Made by a program: the position numbers and the translations under genes. From Lachnospiraceae bacterium (GTDB lineage Bacteria > Bacillota > Clostridia > Lachnospirales > Lachnospiraceae): a DNA stretch of 64,000 nucleotides. The notes under the pieces are model-generated. The model worked only from the letters and a program-made list of their open reading frames with translations, did no database searches and was not told the DNA's origin. Shown here piece by piece: positions 9,927 through 17,852 of the stretch (the first letter of the stretch is position 1; each line of letters starts with the position of its first letter). The DNA lies in assembly GCA_910576125.1 (NCBI GenBank), contig CAJTHM010000002.1, positions 301,153 to 365,152 on the forward strand. The letters are read 5' to 3'.

Positions 9927-11720
9927 ATGGCAAGGACAGTTGGCATAGGTCATCAGAATTTTGAGCAATTGATTCAGGCAAACTGCTTTTACATCGACAA
10001 AACAGGATTCATCAAAGAATGGTGGGAGAATAGAGATGTCGTCACCCTGATTACCCGCCCCAGACGCTTCGGCAAGACCCTGAACATGAGCATGCTGGAG
10101 CAGTTCTTTTCCCTGGAATATGCAGACCGGGGCGACCTGTTCCAGGGGCTTGCCATCTGGGAGGAAGAATCCTCCGACGGAGAAAATTCGCCGGGAGGCG
10201 AAAATCTTCTGGCAGGAGAAAATCCCCTTCCAGTAGAAAATCCCCTTCCAGGGGAAAATCCCCTTCCAGGAGAGTACAAATACAGGAACCTACAGGGGAC
10301 ATACCCCGTCATCAGCCTTTCCTTTGCGAATGTAAAGGAGATATCCTTTTCCAACGCCAGGAAAAAGATATGCCAGATAATCACGAACCTGTACAATAAG
10401 TACGATTATCTGCTGGAAGGCGATGGCCTGAACGCGGATGAAAAGGGAAGGTTCCACAAGGTATCTGCGGAAATGGAGGATTACATCGCCTCTGATTCCC
10501 TGAACGCCCTGTCGAACTATCTTTCGCGGTATTATGGAAAGAAAGTCATCATTCTGCTGGACGAATATGATACGCCCATGCAGGAGGCATATGTGCATGG
10601 CTACTGGCGGGAGATGGTGGACTTCATCAGGACATTCTTCAACGCGACGTTCAAGACGAATCCTTATCTTGACCGGGCAATTATGACAGGGATTACAAGA
10701 GTTAGTAAGGAATCTATTTTTTCAGACTTAAACAATCTGGCGGTTGTGACCACCACATCTGATATGTATGCGGACAGCTTCGGATTCACAGAGGAAGAAG
10801 TGGCAGCCTCATTGGGAGAATATGGGCTTGGGGACAAAATGGCAGAGGTCAGATACTGGTATGATGGATTTGTTTTTGGAGAAAGACGGGACATTTATAA
10901 TCCTTGGTCTATCCTGAATTATCTGAAGACGGGAAATTTGGGCACCTACTGGGCCAACACCAGTTCCAACAGCCTTGTGGGGAAATTGATTCGGGAGGGA
11001 GACCCGGATGTGAAGATAACGATGGAGGATTTGCTTCAGGGCAGGACTTTCTGCACAGAGATTGACGAGCAGATCGTATTTGACCAGTTGGATTACAGAA
11101 TGGGCGCGGTCTGGAGCATGCTTCTGGCCAGCGGCTATCTGCGCGCGGATTCCGTGGTCTTTGATGCGGAGAGCGGCAGGCAGGAATATAATCTGTCCCT
11201 GACCAACAGGGAGGTTCGTTCCATGTTTGAAGAAATGATAAGAGGGTGGTTCAGGGACTATACCCCGGCTTATAATGGATTCGTGAATGCATTGCTGAAA
11301 GGGAACCTTCGGGAGATGAACCGCTATATGAACAGGGTGGCCTTGAGCACATTTAGCTTTTTCGACAGCGGCAACAGGCCTTCAGAGGCCAAGGAGCCGG
11401 AGCGGTTCTACCATGGTTTTGTGTTGGGACTGCTGGTGGATTTAAAGGGGCAATATACCGTCACTTCCAACAGGGAAAGCGGTTTTGGAAGGTACGATGT
11501 GCTGTTGGAGCCTTGCGGTAAAAACGATGCCATTATCCTGGAATTTAAGGTTCATGACCCGGAGGACGGTGAGAAGACGCTGGAAGATACGGTACGGTCA
11601 GCGCTGGAGCAGATTGAAAGCATGAAATATGCGGCAAGCCTGGAGGCTAAGGGCATTCCGGCAGAACGGATCCGAAAATATGGTTTTGCATTCCGGGGAA
11701 AGGAAGTGCTGATAGGGTAA
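9927..11720 (+). CDS. AAA-ATPase-like / PD-(D/E)XK nuclease-like protein (PF09820 + PF08011 type)
   Basis: A 597-residue protein of the AAA-ATPase_like/DUF1703 family, common in multi-copy form in gut Bacteroides and Clostridia. The N-terminal half has [13 protein letters not shown] (Walker A-like) near residue 45 and [13 protein letters not shown] (Walker B) near residue 207. The C-terminus has GRYDVLLEP and AIILEFKV, the acidic and ExK residues of a PD-(D/E)XK fold. Residues about 85-114 are a hexapeptide repeat (GENPLP-like) encoded by five 18-bp units, an insertion in the linker after the P-loop domain. Good ribosome site CAGGAGGG. Family function is unknown; a role in mobile DNA or defence is only suspected. 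Two decayed relatives lie at 11754 and 16300. Confidence 0.85.
   Translation: MARTVGIGHQNFEQLIQANCFYIDKTGFIKEWWENRDVVTLITRPRRFGKTLNMSMLEQFFSLEYADRGDLFQGLAIWEEESSDGENSPGGENLLAGENPLPVENPLPGENPLPGEYKYRNLQGTYPVISLSFANVKEISFSNARKKICQIITNLYNKYDYLLEGDGLNADEKGRFHKVSAEMEDYIASDSLNALSNYLSRYYGKKVIILLDEYDTPMQEAYVHGYWREMVDFIRTFFNATFKTNPYLDRAIMTGITRVSKESIFSDLNNLAVVTTTSDMYADSFGFTEEEVAASLGEYGLGDKMAEVRYWYDGFVFGERRDIYNPWSILNYLKTGNLGTYWANTSSNSLVGKLIREGDPDVKITMEDLLQGRTFCTEIDEQIVFDQLDYRMGAVWSMLLASGYLRADSVVFDAESGRQEYNLSLTNREVRSMFEEMIRGWFRDYTPAYNGFVNALLKGNLREMNRYMNRVALSTFSFFDSGNRPSEAKEPERFYHGFVLGLLVDLKGQYTVTSNRESGFGRYDVLLEPCGKNDAIILEFKVHDPEDGEKTLEDTVRSALEQIESMKYAASLEAKGIPAERIRKYGFAFRGKEVLIG
10179..10268 (+). repeat. 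Five tandem 18-bp units coding a GENPLP-like hexapeptide
   Basis: Units start at 10179, 10197, 10215, 10233 and 10251. The last three are near-identical (G(G/T)(A/G)GAAAATCCCCTTCCA); the first two have diverged. Because the unit is 18 bp, copy-number change keeps the reading frame and would only lengthen or shorten the linker. Confidence 0.92.
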
Positions 11721-11753
11721 GGAAACCTGACAGGGAAAGCGGGAGGGCACAAT

Positions 11754-12191
11754 ATGGCGCGTGTAGTCGGCATAAGTCATCAGAATTTTGAGCAATTGAT
11801 TCAGGCAAACTGCTTTTACATTGACAAAACAGGATTCATCAAAGAATGGTGGGAGAATAGAAATGTCGTCACCCTGCTTACCCGCCCCAGACGCTTCGGT
11901 AAGGCCTTGAACATGAGCATGCTGGAGCAGTTCTTTTCCCTGGAATATACAGACCGGGGCGACCTGTTCCAGGGGCTTGCCATCTGGGAGGAAGAATCCT
12001 CCGATGGAGAGAATCCCCCAGAAAGTAAGAAATCCATTTTTTCAGACTTAAATAAAACTGCAGAAAGTGCTGCCCATAGATGTCCTCTTCCGGCGCTACG
12101 GGCTGACCGAGCGGCTGGATCAATGGAGACGGATGGAATGGGAGTTCCTGACAGCCCTGAGAAAGGAAAAAGAACTGCGCTCCTACCATGA
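11754..12191 (+). pseudogene. Truncated copy of the AAA-ATPase/PD-(D/E)XK gene
   Basis: The first about 85 codons nearly repeat the 5' end of the gene at 9927 (offset 1827 bp), including the ribosome-site region. The Walker A motif has changed from RRFGKTLN to RRFGKALN. At about 12020 the sequence jumps to the part that reads SKESIFSDL in the intact gene (10703 onward), removing about 500 bp including the hexapeptide repeat. About 30 bp later, near 12055-12067, it runs into DNA belonging to a shortened copy of the 7348 fusion gene, read in another frame until the stop at 12191. No nuclease domain remains. I read it as a recent duplication followed by deletions. Confidence 0.85.
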
Positions 12192-13188
12192 GAAATGCAG
12201 GCGCAACGCCGAGGTGGTGAACTCCAACCGCCAGCGCATGAACTATTCGGAGGAGGAATATCAGCGGTTATTTGTGGATATTTTCCGCAATGCGGACACC
12301 AGGAAGCTGATTCTCTTCGGCTCCGGCGCCTTCACCCGAAAATTCCTCGCTCTGTACCGCCAGGATTACCCGGTCTACGCCATTGTGGACAACAGCCGGG
12401 AAAAATGGGGACAGGAACTGGAAGGCATTCCCATACAGTCCCCGGAGCTGCTCAGACAACTGCAGAGCGGAGAATACAAGGTGCTCATCTGCATCAAGAA
12501 TTACCTGTCTGTCATGAAGCAGCTGGATGCCATGAACGTGAAAGAATACAGCATTTACGACTCCCACAAAGCGTACCCCAGAAAGCGGAGACCCACCATG
12601 GGACAACCCGATACGCCGCCCCATCCGGAAGCAGGATGCCCCCTGGCTTCCCCAAAGCCCCAGGACGCCGGCACATGCCCGGAACCGAAAAAAACCGGGG
12701 AATCGGGAACTCCCCCAGCCGTGCCGGAGCATGCAGAACCACAGGAACCTCCGAACCGAAAAAAATACCACACAGGCTACATAGCAGGCGTATTCGACCT
12801 CTTCCACATAGGCCACCTGAACATGTTCCGGCGAGCCAAGGAACAGTGCGACTACCTAATTGTAGGCGTAGTCACGGACGAAGGGGTCAGGAAGCATAAG
12901 GAAGTGGAGCCCTTCATCCCCTTTGCCGAACGGATAGAAATGGTGCGCTCCTGCCGCTATGTGGACGAAGCGGTGGAAATCCCCCTGAATTACTATGGCA
13001 CCAGAGATGCCTGGAAACTGTACCGGTTCGACTGCCAGTTCTCCGGCAGCGACTACGTAGACAACCCCGACTGGCTGGCAGAGAAAGAATTTCTGGAAAA
13101 ACACGGAGCCGAGATGGTATTCTTCCCCTATACGGAAAGCACCAGCTCCACCCGCATAAAGTCCCTGATCGAGAAGAAGCTCCTGTAA
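12067..13188 (+). CDS. Shortened paralog of the fusion gene: Rossmann-like module + cytidylyltransferase
   Basis: Up to 373 residues from GTG 12067, colinear with the last about 330 residues of the 7348 fusion protein: LFRRYGLTERLDQW matches LFERYHLAEKREKW. It has the module (KLILFGSGAFTRKFL, YAIVDNSREKW, KVLICIKNYLSVM), a Pro-rich linker (about residues 178-236) longer than in the parent, and a nucleotidyltransferase with GVFDLFHIGHLNMFRRAKE and intact HxGH. The methyltransferase and kinase-like parts are missing. Its 5' end overlaps the truncated AAA copy in another frame, and the ribosome site is weak, so it may be translated poorly or from a later start. It is visibly more GC-rich and diverged from the parent, so the paralogy is older than the AAA duplication. 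Confidence 0.72.
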   Translation: MLPIDVLFRRYGLTERLDQWRRMEWEFLTALRKEKELRSYHEKCRRNAEVVNSNRQRMNYSEEEYQRLFVDIFRNADTRKLILFGSGAFTRKFLALYRQDYPVYAIVDNSREKWGQELEGIPIQSPELLRQLQSGEYKVLICIKNYLSVMKQLDAMNVKEYSIYDSHKAYPRKRRPTMGQPDTPPHPEAGCPLASPKPQDAGTCPEPKKTGESGTPPAVPEHAEPQEPPNRKKYHTGYIAGVFDLFHIGHLNMFRRAKEQCDYLIVGVVTDEGVRKHKEVEPFIPFAERIEMVRSCRYVDEAVEIPLNYYGTRDAWKLYRFDCQFSGSDYVDNPDWLAEKEFLEKHGAEMVFFPYTESTSSTRIKSLIEKKLL

Positions 13189-13221
13189 TCCGGTGGCCTG
13201 ACAGACCGCAGCCTGAGCGGA

Positions 13222-13352
13222 GCCCTTTCCGTTGGCTTAGCCCATATATTTTGCTTGCGGAATCCTCGCCGAGGCTGAAACAACCAGGCTTTCAGCCCAG
13301 CCTTGGCTGGCCTGCCGAAGCAAAACGTTGGTTGGGTAAGCCCAGGAAAGGC
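13222..13352. repeat. Long nested imperfect inverted repeat (about 130 nt)
   Basis: Outer arms GCCCTTTCC (13222-13230) and GGAAAGGC (13345-13352); middle arms TTTTGCTT (13249-13256) and AAGCAAAA (13318-13325), plus partial pairing of GGCTTAGCCCA with TGGGTAAGCC; inner arms GGCTGAAA (13273-13280) and TTTCAGCC (13290-13297). It fills most of the gap between two glycan genes. It could be a palindromic mobile-element relic or a structured RNA; there is no U-run, so it is not a standard terminator. Confidence 0.65.
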
Positions 13353-13454
13353 GAGACGTATGCTTACGGTCTCTGAAACCCTTGGTTTTACTTGGAGTGG
13401 ATTCGCTTTTAGACATAGAAAGTTGACGCTACCTCAGACAGGGAGGAGAAAATA

Positions 13455-14813
13455 TTGAATGTGATATGCGCCCCCTCCGGAAACGTGGACACAGAACGCC
13501 CGGGACAGGGGATTTCGGACATAGCAAAAGCAGGGTTTGAAAACATACTGCTTGATTTTACAATGTACTGCCCTCCGGCGGAACTGGAAAGCGCCGGGAA
13601 ACCCTGCGCCCAGGCAGGGCATCAGAACAAAATCATAATACCAAAACAGCCCTCCGCCCCGCAAAGCGGGAAACCGCCCCGACGTCCTGAGGGAACCTGG
13701 CTCCAAAGCCTTGTACAAGCTCCCGCGCAACATTCCGGTGAAGAGCTGCCGGAACATCCCGCCGGAAAACTGCTGCGCAGCTGCAAAGAGACACATCTGA
13801 CCCTCCCGATAGCCACAGCCCCATACTTAAGCAGGGATACAAAGCAAAGAGACGGAAAGGAACTCCTGACCAGGCTGACCCGGGAAAGCATCCGAATCTG
13901 CGGCGAGGCGGGCAGCAGATACCTGATTGTGCGCCCCCTGCCCGCCGCCATGCCATCCGCAGAGGCATGGGAGACGAACAGGGACTTTTATCTGAGCCTT
14001 GGGGCTTCTGCCAGGAAAAGCGGCGTCACCATCCTCCTGGAGAACCAGTGCCGGAGCCTGAACGGCCATCTGATCCGCGGAGCCTGCGCCGAGGCAGAAG
14101 AGGCGGCATCCTGGGTGGACAGCCTGAACGAAGCCGCAGGCGAGGGGCGCTTCGGCTTCTGCATGAATACAGGCACCTACAACCTGTGCGGCCAGAACAT
14201 GCGGGAAATCGCGGTACAGCTGGGAAGCCGCGTAAAAGCCGTTCTGCTGCGGGACTGCGACGGACAGCGGGAAAGCTCGCTGCTCCCTTTCACCGCCGTA
14301 TGCGGCGGCCAGCCCCGAACGGATTGGCTGGGCCTGATACGCGGGCTGCGGGAAAGCGGTTTCGACGGAGAGCTGGTACTGGACTTTTCGGATACGGCAG
14401 CAGTATTTTCGCCCATACTCCGCCCGCAGCTTCTGACGCTGGCGAAGTCTGTGGCCGAGTACTTCAAATGGCAGATTGGAATAGAGAATACCTTAAAGAA
14501 ATACCCCTCCATCGTGCTGTTCGGCGCCGGGAACATGTGCCGGAACTACATGAAATGCTACGGTGAGAAATACCCGCCTCTGTTCACCTGCGACAACAAC
14601 CCCTCCTTCTGGGGAACCACCTTCTGCGGCCTGGAGGTAAGGGCTCCCGAGAGCCTGGCCTGCCTGCCGGAAGGCTGTGCCATATTCATCTGCAATATCT
14701 ATTATCGCGAGATTGCGCAGCAGCTCCGTGGGATGCAGGTCACCAATCCCATCGAATTCTTTAATGACGAATATATGCCCTCTTTCTACTTTGACAGGCT
14801 GCAGAGATATTGA
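13455..14813 (+). CDS. Xylose-isomerase-like TIM barrel with degenerate metal site, plus C-terminal Rossmann-like module
   Basis: A 452-residue protein with TTG start at 13455 behind GGGAGGAG. Residues about 1-330 match the AP-endonuclease-2/xylose-isomerase-like barrel and can be lined up with the gene at 15200. Several metal-ligand positions have changed: FDTGH is MNTGT here, HIHDND is LLRDCD, and SFETA is LDFSD; only the LEN glutamate is kept. The last about 110 residues are the shared module (SIVLFGAGNMCRNYM, FTCDNNPSFWG, AIFICNIYY). It has a Pro/Gly-rich insertion near residues 50-115. I infer a non-catalytic or altered barrel acting with the glycan enzymes. Confidence 0.75.
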   Translation: MNVICAPSGNVDTERPGQGISDIAKAGFENILLDFTMYCPPAELESAGKPCAQAGHQNKIIIPKQPSAPQSGKPPRRPEGTWLQSLVQAPAQHSGEELPEHPAGKLLRSCKETHLTLPIATAPYLSRDTKQRDGKELLTRLTRESIRICGEAGSRYLIVRPLPAAMPSAEAWETNRDFYLSLGASARKSGVTILLENQCRSLNGHLIRGACAEAEEAASWVDSLNEAAGEGRFGFCMNTGTYNLCGQNMREIAVQLGSRVKAVLLRDCDGQRESSLLPFTAVCGGQPRTDWLGLIRGLRESGFDGELVLDFSDTAAVFSPILRPQLLTLAKSVAEYFKWQIGIENTLKKYPSIVLFGAGNMCRNYMKCYGEKYPPLFTCDNNPSFWGTTFCGLEVRAPESLACLPEGCAIFICNIYYREIAQQLRGMQVTNPIEFFNDEYMPSFYFDRLQRY

Positions 14814-15199
14814 GCGAGCCGCAGGGAGGCGGAGCAGACAGCGGAGAGGCCGCTTCGATTATACTCACGAGCGATAAAACCTGCCGTGATGCCCACAGAC
14901 TCTACGGCTCGTGAGCCTGGTTCCATGGCAAGTTTTTTGACTGGGAGTATAAGCTGCGGAAACCGGAGCGAACCACATGCTGCCTGCCTGGCTTTGGAAC
15001 GGAGCGAACGATGGCTTTGGACATTTGAAGCAACAGGGACAAGGCACGGAAAATTTTGTGACTGCGGGCGTAAACTGTGGAAAGCGAAGCGAACCATGGC
15101 TGTCTGCATGGTTTTGGAACAGGGGGAACGATAGCTTTGAACATTTGGAGCAACAGGGATGAGAAGCAGGGGCAAGAGGCAGTGACAAGGAGCGGAATA
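14814..15199 (+). other. 386-bp intergenic stretch with a tandem repeat
   Basis: No gene. An inverted pair CTCACGAGC/GCTCGTGAG lies at about 14864-14913. Two imperfect copies of a roughly 110-bp sequence follow (see repeat at 14938-15167). The 3' end carries AAGGAG at 15187-15192, the ribosome site of the next gene. Confidence 0.7.
14938..15167 (+). repeat. Two imperfect direct copies of an about 110-bp element, period about 120 bp
   Basis: Copy 1 runs from TGACTGGGAGTATAAGCTG (14938) to GCAACAGGGACAAG (about 15053); copy 2 from TGACTGCGGGCGTAAACTG (15059) to GCAACAGGGATGAG (about 15164). Shared blocks include GAACGATGGCTTTGGACATTTG versus GAACGATAGCTTTGAACATTTG. Several frames are open through it, but nothing looks like a protein. 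Confidence 0.8.
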
Positions 15200-16135
15200 A
15201 TGAGGATTGGCGTACAGACCAAAAATGTCGTATATGATGACCGCCCGGAGGACGGTTTCCGGAGACTGAAGCAGGCGGGCTTTTCCTGTGCCGATTTCAG
15301 CCTGAACGGGTATCTCACCAATATCAGCCTGTATCAGGGGGAGCGGAATGCCTTTTTCGACAAATCCATCCAGGAGCTGGAACAGTACTTCGCGCCCCAT
15401 AAGCTGGGAGCAGCGAAGGCAGCCATAGAAATCAACCAGATGCACATGCCCTATCCGAACTATGTGCCCGGAGGAACCAGGGAGCTGAATGCCTATCTGC
15501 GGGAGGTGGTGGCGCCTAAGAGCCTGCAGGTGTGCGCTTACTTTGGATGCCCGCATATCGTAGTCCACGGCTTTAAACTGGCCCGTTTCCTGGGCGCCGA
15601 AGAGGAAGAGTGGAGCGTCATGGAACAGTTCCTGGACTTCCTGGCTCCTATGGCGAAGGAGATGGGCATCACCATATGCATCGAGAACCTGTATGAGAGC
15701 ACAGGCGGCCATATCGTGGAGGGGCCCTGCTGTGACGCCGGGAAAGCGGCGGAGCGCATTGACCGGATGAATGACAAATACCATGCAGAGGTGCTGGGAT
15801 TCTGCTTTGACACCGGACATGCGAATCTGGTGGGGCTGGATTTTGAAAGCTTTATGACCGTTCTGGGCCCGCGGCTCAAAGTGCTGCACATACATGATAA
15901 TGACGGCGTCGCGGATCTCCATCAGATACCATATACCTTCGCCAGGAGCCGCGAGAATAAGGCTTCAACGGATTGGGCAGGTTTTGTCCGTGGCTTAAGG
16001 GGGAGCGGCTTCGGAGGGACGCTGAGCTTTGAGACCGCACCCGTGCTGACGGCCTTCCCGGAGGAGATGAAGGACGAAGTGCTGGCTTTTGTGGCGGGGA
16101 TAGGGAGGCACTTTCGGCGCGCACTATCAGACTGA
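15200..16135 (+). CDS. Xylose-isomerase-like TIM barrel (sugar phosphate isomerase/epimerase family)
   Basis: A 311-residue protein; ATG 15200 follows AAGGAG with 7-nt spacing, while the open frame upstream lies in repeat DNA. It has the AP_endonuc_2 barrel with a full set of likely metal ligands: ICIENLYE (Glu), GFCFDTGHANL (Asp, His), VLHIHDND (His), and LSFETAP (Glu). Members isomerise or epimerise sugars or inositols, or cut AP sites; within a glycan cluster a sugar role is more likely. It follows the related, catalytically degenerate barrel at 13455 and lacks the Rossmann-like module, so the two might act as an enzyme/partner pair (inference). Confidence 0.8.
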   Translation: MRIGVQTKNVVYDDRPEDGFRRLKQAGFSCADFSLNGYLTNISLYQGERNAFFDKSIQELEQYFAPHKLGAAKAAIEINQMHMPYPNYVPGGTRELNAYLREVVAPKSLQVCAYFGCPHIVVHGFKLARFLGAEEEEWSVMEQFLDFLAPMAKEMGITICIENLYESTGGHIVEGPCCDAGKAAERIDRMNDKYHAEVLGFCFDTGHANLVGLDFESFMTVLGPRLKVLHIHDNDGVADLHQIPYTFARSRENKASTDWAGFVRGLRGSGFGGTLSFETAPVLTAFPEEMKDEVLAFVAGIGRHFRRALSD

Positions 16136-16718
16136 ACTTTAGTAAAAGGCAAATCACATGGCAGATTCCTCTTAAATATGCTGCCATAATAACGGGAAGA
16201 ACAATCCAGGCCGGGCGCTATAAACGCATGTACCAAAGATAAAATGGATAGATTCTTCCCTTTTACTATATTGAGGGCAGAAGCGGGGGAGGTACAGCAT
16301 GGCAAGGACAGTGTGTATTGGACGCCAGGACTAGAAGGAAACATACAGAAAGCTTCAGGGCACCTATCCGGTCGTCAGCCTTTCTTTCGTCAATGTGAAA
16401 ATTCATCGCGCACTATAGAAAAAGATTGCAGGAAGCATCAAAATATGCTAAAATAAGACCCGGAAAGATATATCCAGAACGATTGGAACAAACCATTTAC
16501 AAAAGATAAAATGGATATGTCTTTCTTTTTTCATGCCCATATCCCAAAACGGAAAGCAAAAGGCGCGCCGGACAACGCCTTGCATCAAATTAAAATGAGA
16601 AATAACGCGCTTCGGATCAAGGGAAATTCAGGAAGGCCTCCGAAAGCCCCAAACCGCGAATAAATCCCCCAAAACCCGCAGACCCTAATAAGAACAATCT
16701 CGAACAGGGGGCCTGCAA
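16136..16718 (+). other. 583-bp stretch with a gene relic and a 20-bp direct repeat
   Basis: Contains the AAA-ATPase relic described at 16300-16456. A 20-bp sequence, TAC(C/A)AAAGATAAAATGGATA, occurs at 16231-16250 and again at 16498-16517, on either side of the relic, each followed by a pyrimidine-rich run. From 16560 to 16718 I see nothing except a weak ribosome site before the next gene. Confidence 0.65.
16300..16456 (+). pseudogene. Heavily deleted relic of an AAA-ATPase/PD-(D/E)XK gene
   Basis: It starts ATGGCAAGGACAGTG after GGGGGAGGTACAGC, like the intact gene at 9927, then hits TAG after 11 codons. Shortly after, the sequence reads KLQGTYPVVSLSFVNVK in another frame, matching [17 protein letters not shown] of the intact protein (about residue 119). 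Further stops follow. This is the third family member in 7 kb and the most decayed. Confidence 0.75.
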
Positions 16719-17711
16719 ATGAAAAGAAAGCGCAAATCCCATACCCGCATCCGAATCTCAATCATAATCATAGCCATAATCCTGCCATCCGCCCTGGCCA
16801 TATGGACAGCTAAGGCAGAGACCTGCGCCCACTATACCCCGGACTACGCAAAAACCGACCTCCTCCCCATTCTCCAGAAGAAAACCCCGTCCTCTGCAGA
16901 CTACGAAATCCTGCTCCAACAGACAGGCCTGGCCCGCCCCGGCGTAGAAGAACTCTACGAATCCAGCCAGCAATGGAAGCTCCTTGGCCTGCAGGACAGA
17001 TTCTATGCCGCAGCGGAGGTGGAATGCCGCCGCGACAACCTGCTTGCCAGGAGCGAAAGATTAACGAATTTCCGTGAACTGGTATATGATGGAAATCCTC
17101 CGCAGCTGCAGGTGGCCTCCGCCGGAATGACAGAGGCGGGAACGCTGTCCGAATTCTATTTTATGCCCACTGTCCAGACCGGGGACATCCTGATCACTTT
17201 CAACGGCCATGTCTTCGGCTGGCGAAGCGGCCATGCCGCCATAGTGGTGGACGCCGAAAAGCGCCTGACGCTGGAGGCCATCATGCCGGGCTTCGATTCC
17301 GAAATCTGCTCCCTGGACGACTGGCAGGAATACCCGGGCTTTGCCTTGCTGCGCCTGAAAGGTGCCTCCCTGGAGGAGCGGGAGCAGATTGCCGCATATG
17401 CGCAGAAGTATCTGACCGGCCTGCCCTACAGCCTTACGGCCTTTGCGGACAGCGGCGGAGAGGGCCTGAGGGCTGTGCGCAGGGACTCTGCCGGAGGGGC
17501 GTTCCCGGACGCGGACGAAAAAGGAAGCGGTGATTCGGCGGATTGCCCTCCGCCCCTGTCAGGCACTCAGTGCGCCCACCTGGTCTGGTACGCCTACCGG
17601 CAATTCGGTTATGATCTGGACAGTGACGGAGGCCTTATCGTCACGCCGTATGACCTGTACCGCAGTGACCTCCTGGAGCTGGTCCAGCTATACGGCCTGA
17701 ACCACGATTAA
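16719..17711 (+). CDS. Secreted or membrane-anchored permuted papain-like peptidase (YiiX/NlpC-P60 type)
   Basis: A 330-residue protein with a basic N-terminus and a hydrophobic segment (residues about 12-28, ending AKA, a possible signal-peptidase site). The catalytic region resembles permuted papain-like enzymes: GDILITFNGHVFGWRSGHAAIVVD holds the likely catalytic His (about residue 172), and SGTQCAHLVWYAYRQFGYD holds the likely Cys (about residue 284). His before Cys is the permuted order. Such enzymes cut amide bonds in cell-wall or lipid substrates. Residues about 245-275 are a low-complexity Gly/Asp insertion. The ribosome site (GGGGGCCTGCAA) is moderate. It stands alone between the glycan cluster and the HTH gene. 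Confidence 0.75.
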   Translation: MKRKRKSHTRIRISIIIIAIILPSALAIWTAKAETCAHYTPDYAKTDLLPILQKKTPSSADYEILLQQTGLARPGVEELYESSQQWKLLGLQDRFYAAAEVECRRDNLLARSERLTNFRELVYDGNPPQLQVASAGMTEAGTLSEFYFMPTVQTGDILITFNGHVFGWRSGHAAIVVDAEKRLTLEAIMPGFDSEICSLDDWQEYPGFALLRLKGASLEEREQIAAYAQKYLTGLPYSLTAFADSGGEGLRAVRRDSAGGAFPDADEKGSGDSADCPPPLSGTQCAHLVWYAYRQFGYDLDSDGGLIVTPYDLYRSDLLELVQLYGLNHD

Positions 17712-17781
17712 GTTCCATTAAGCCTAATTTCTTAAGAAAATCTAAAATATGCAATTTTCTTGATTAATTTTGAATTACCCC

Positions 17782-17810
17782 TTGAAAAAACATACGGAAA
17801 ATCGTATATT
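17782..17810 (+). promoter_or_regulatory. Sigma-A promoter with dyad operator for the HTH gene
   Basis: -35 TTGAAA (17782-17787), 17-nt spacer, -10 TATATT (17805-17810). The spacer carries a dyad ATACG-GAAAAT-CGTAT (17792-17807) that reaches into the -10. A protein bound there would block RNA polymerase; self-repression by the HTH protein is the simple reading. Confidence 0.75.
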
Positions 17811-17852
17811 ATTCTTGTACACTTGATTTACTGCTTGATATGGAGGAAAGAA

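Noticed and set aside
12195..12899. 234-codon second plus-strand frame
   Set aside because: Overlaps the cytidylyltransferase paralog in another frame; the homology to the 7348 protein is in the other frame.
14786..15922. 378-codon minus-strand frame over the 120-bp repeats
   Set aside because: Mostly antisense to the 15200 barrel gene; the rest is repeat DNA that is open in several frames.
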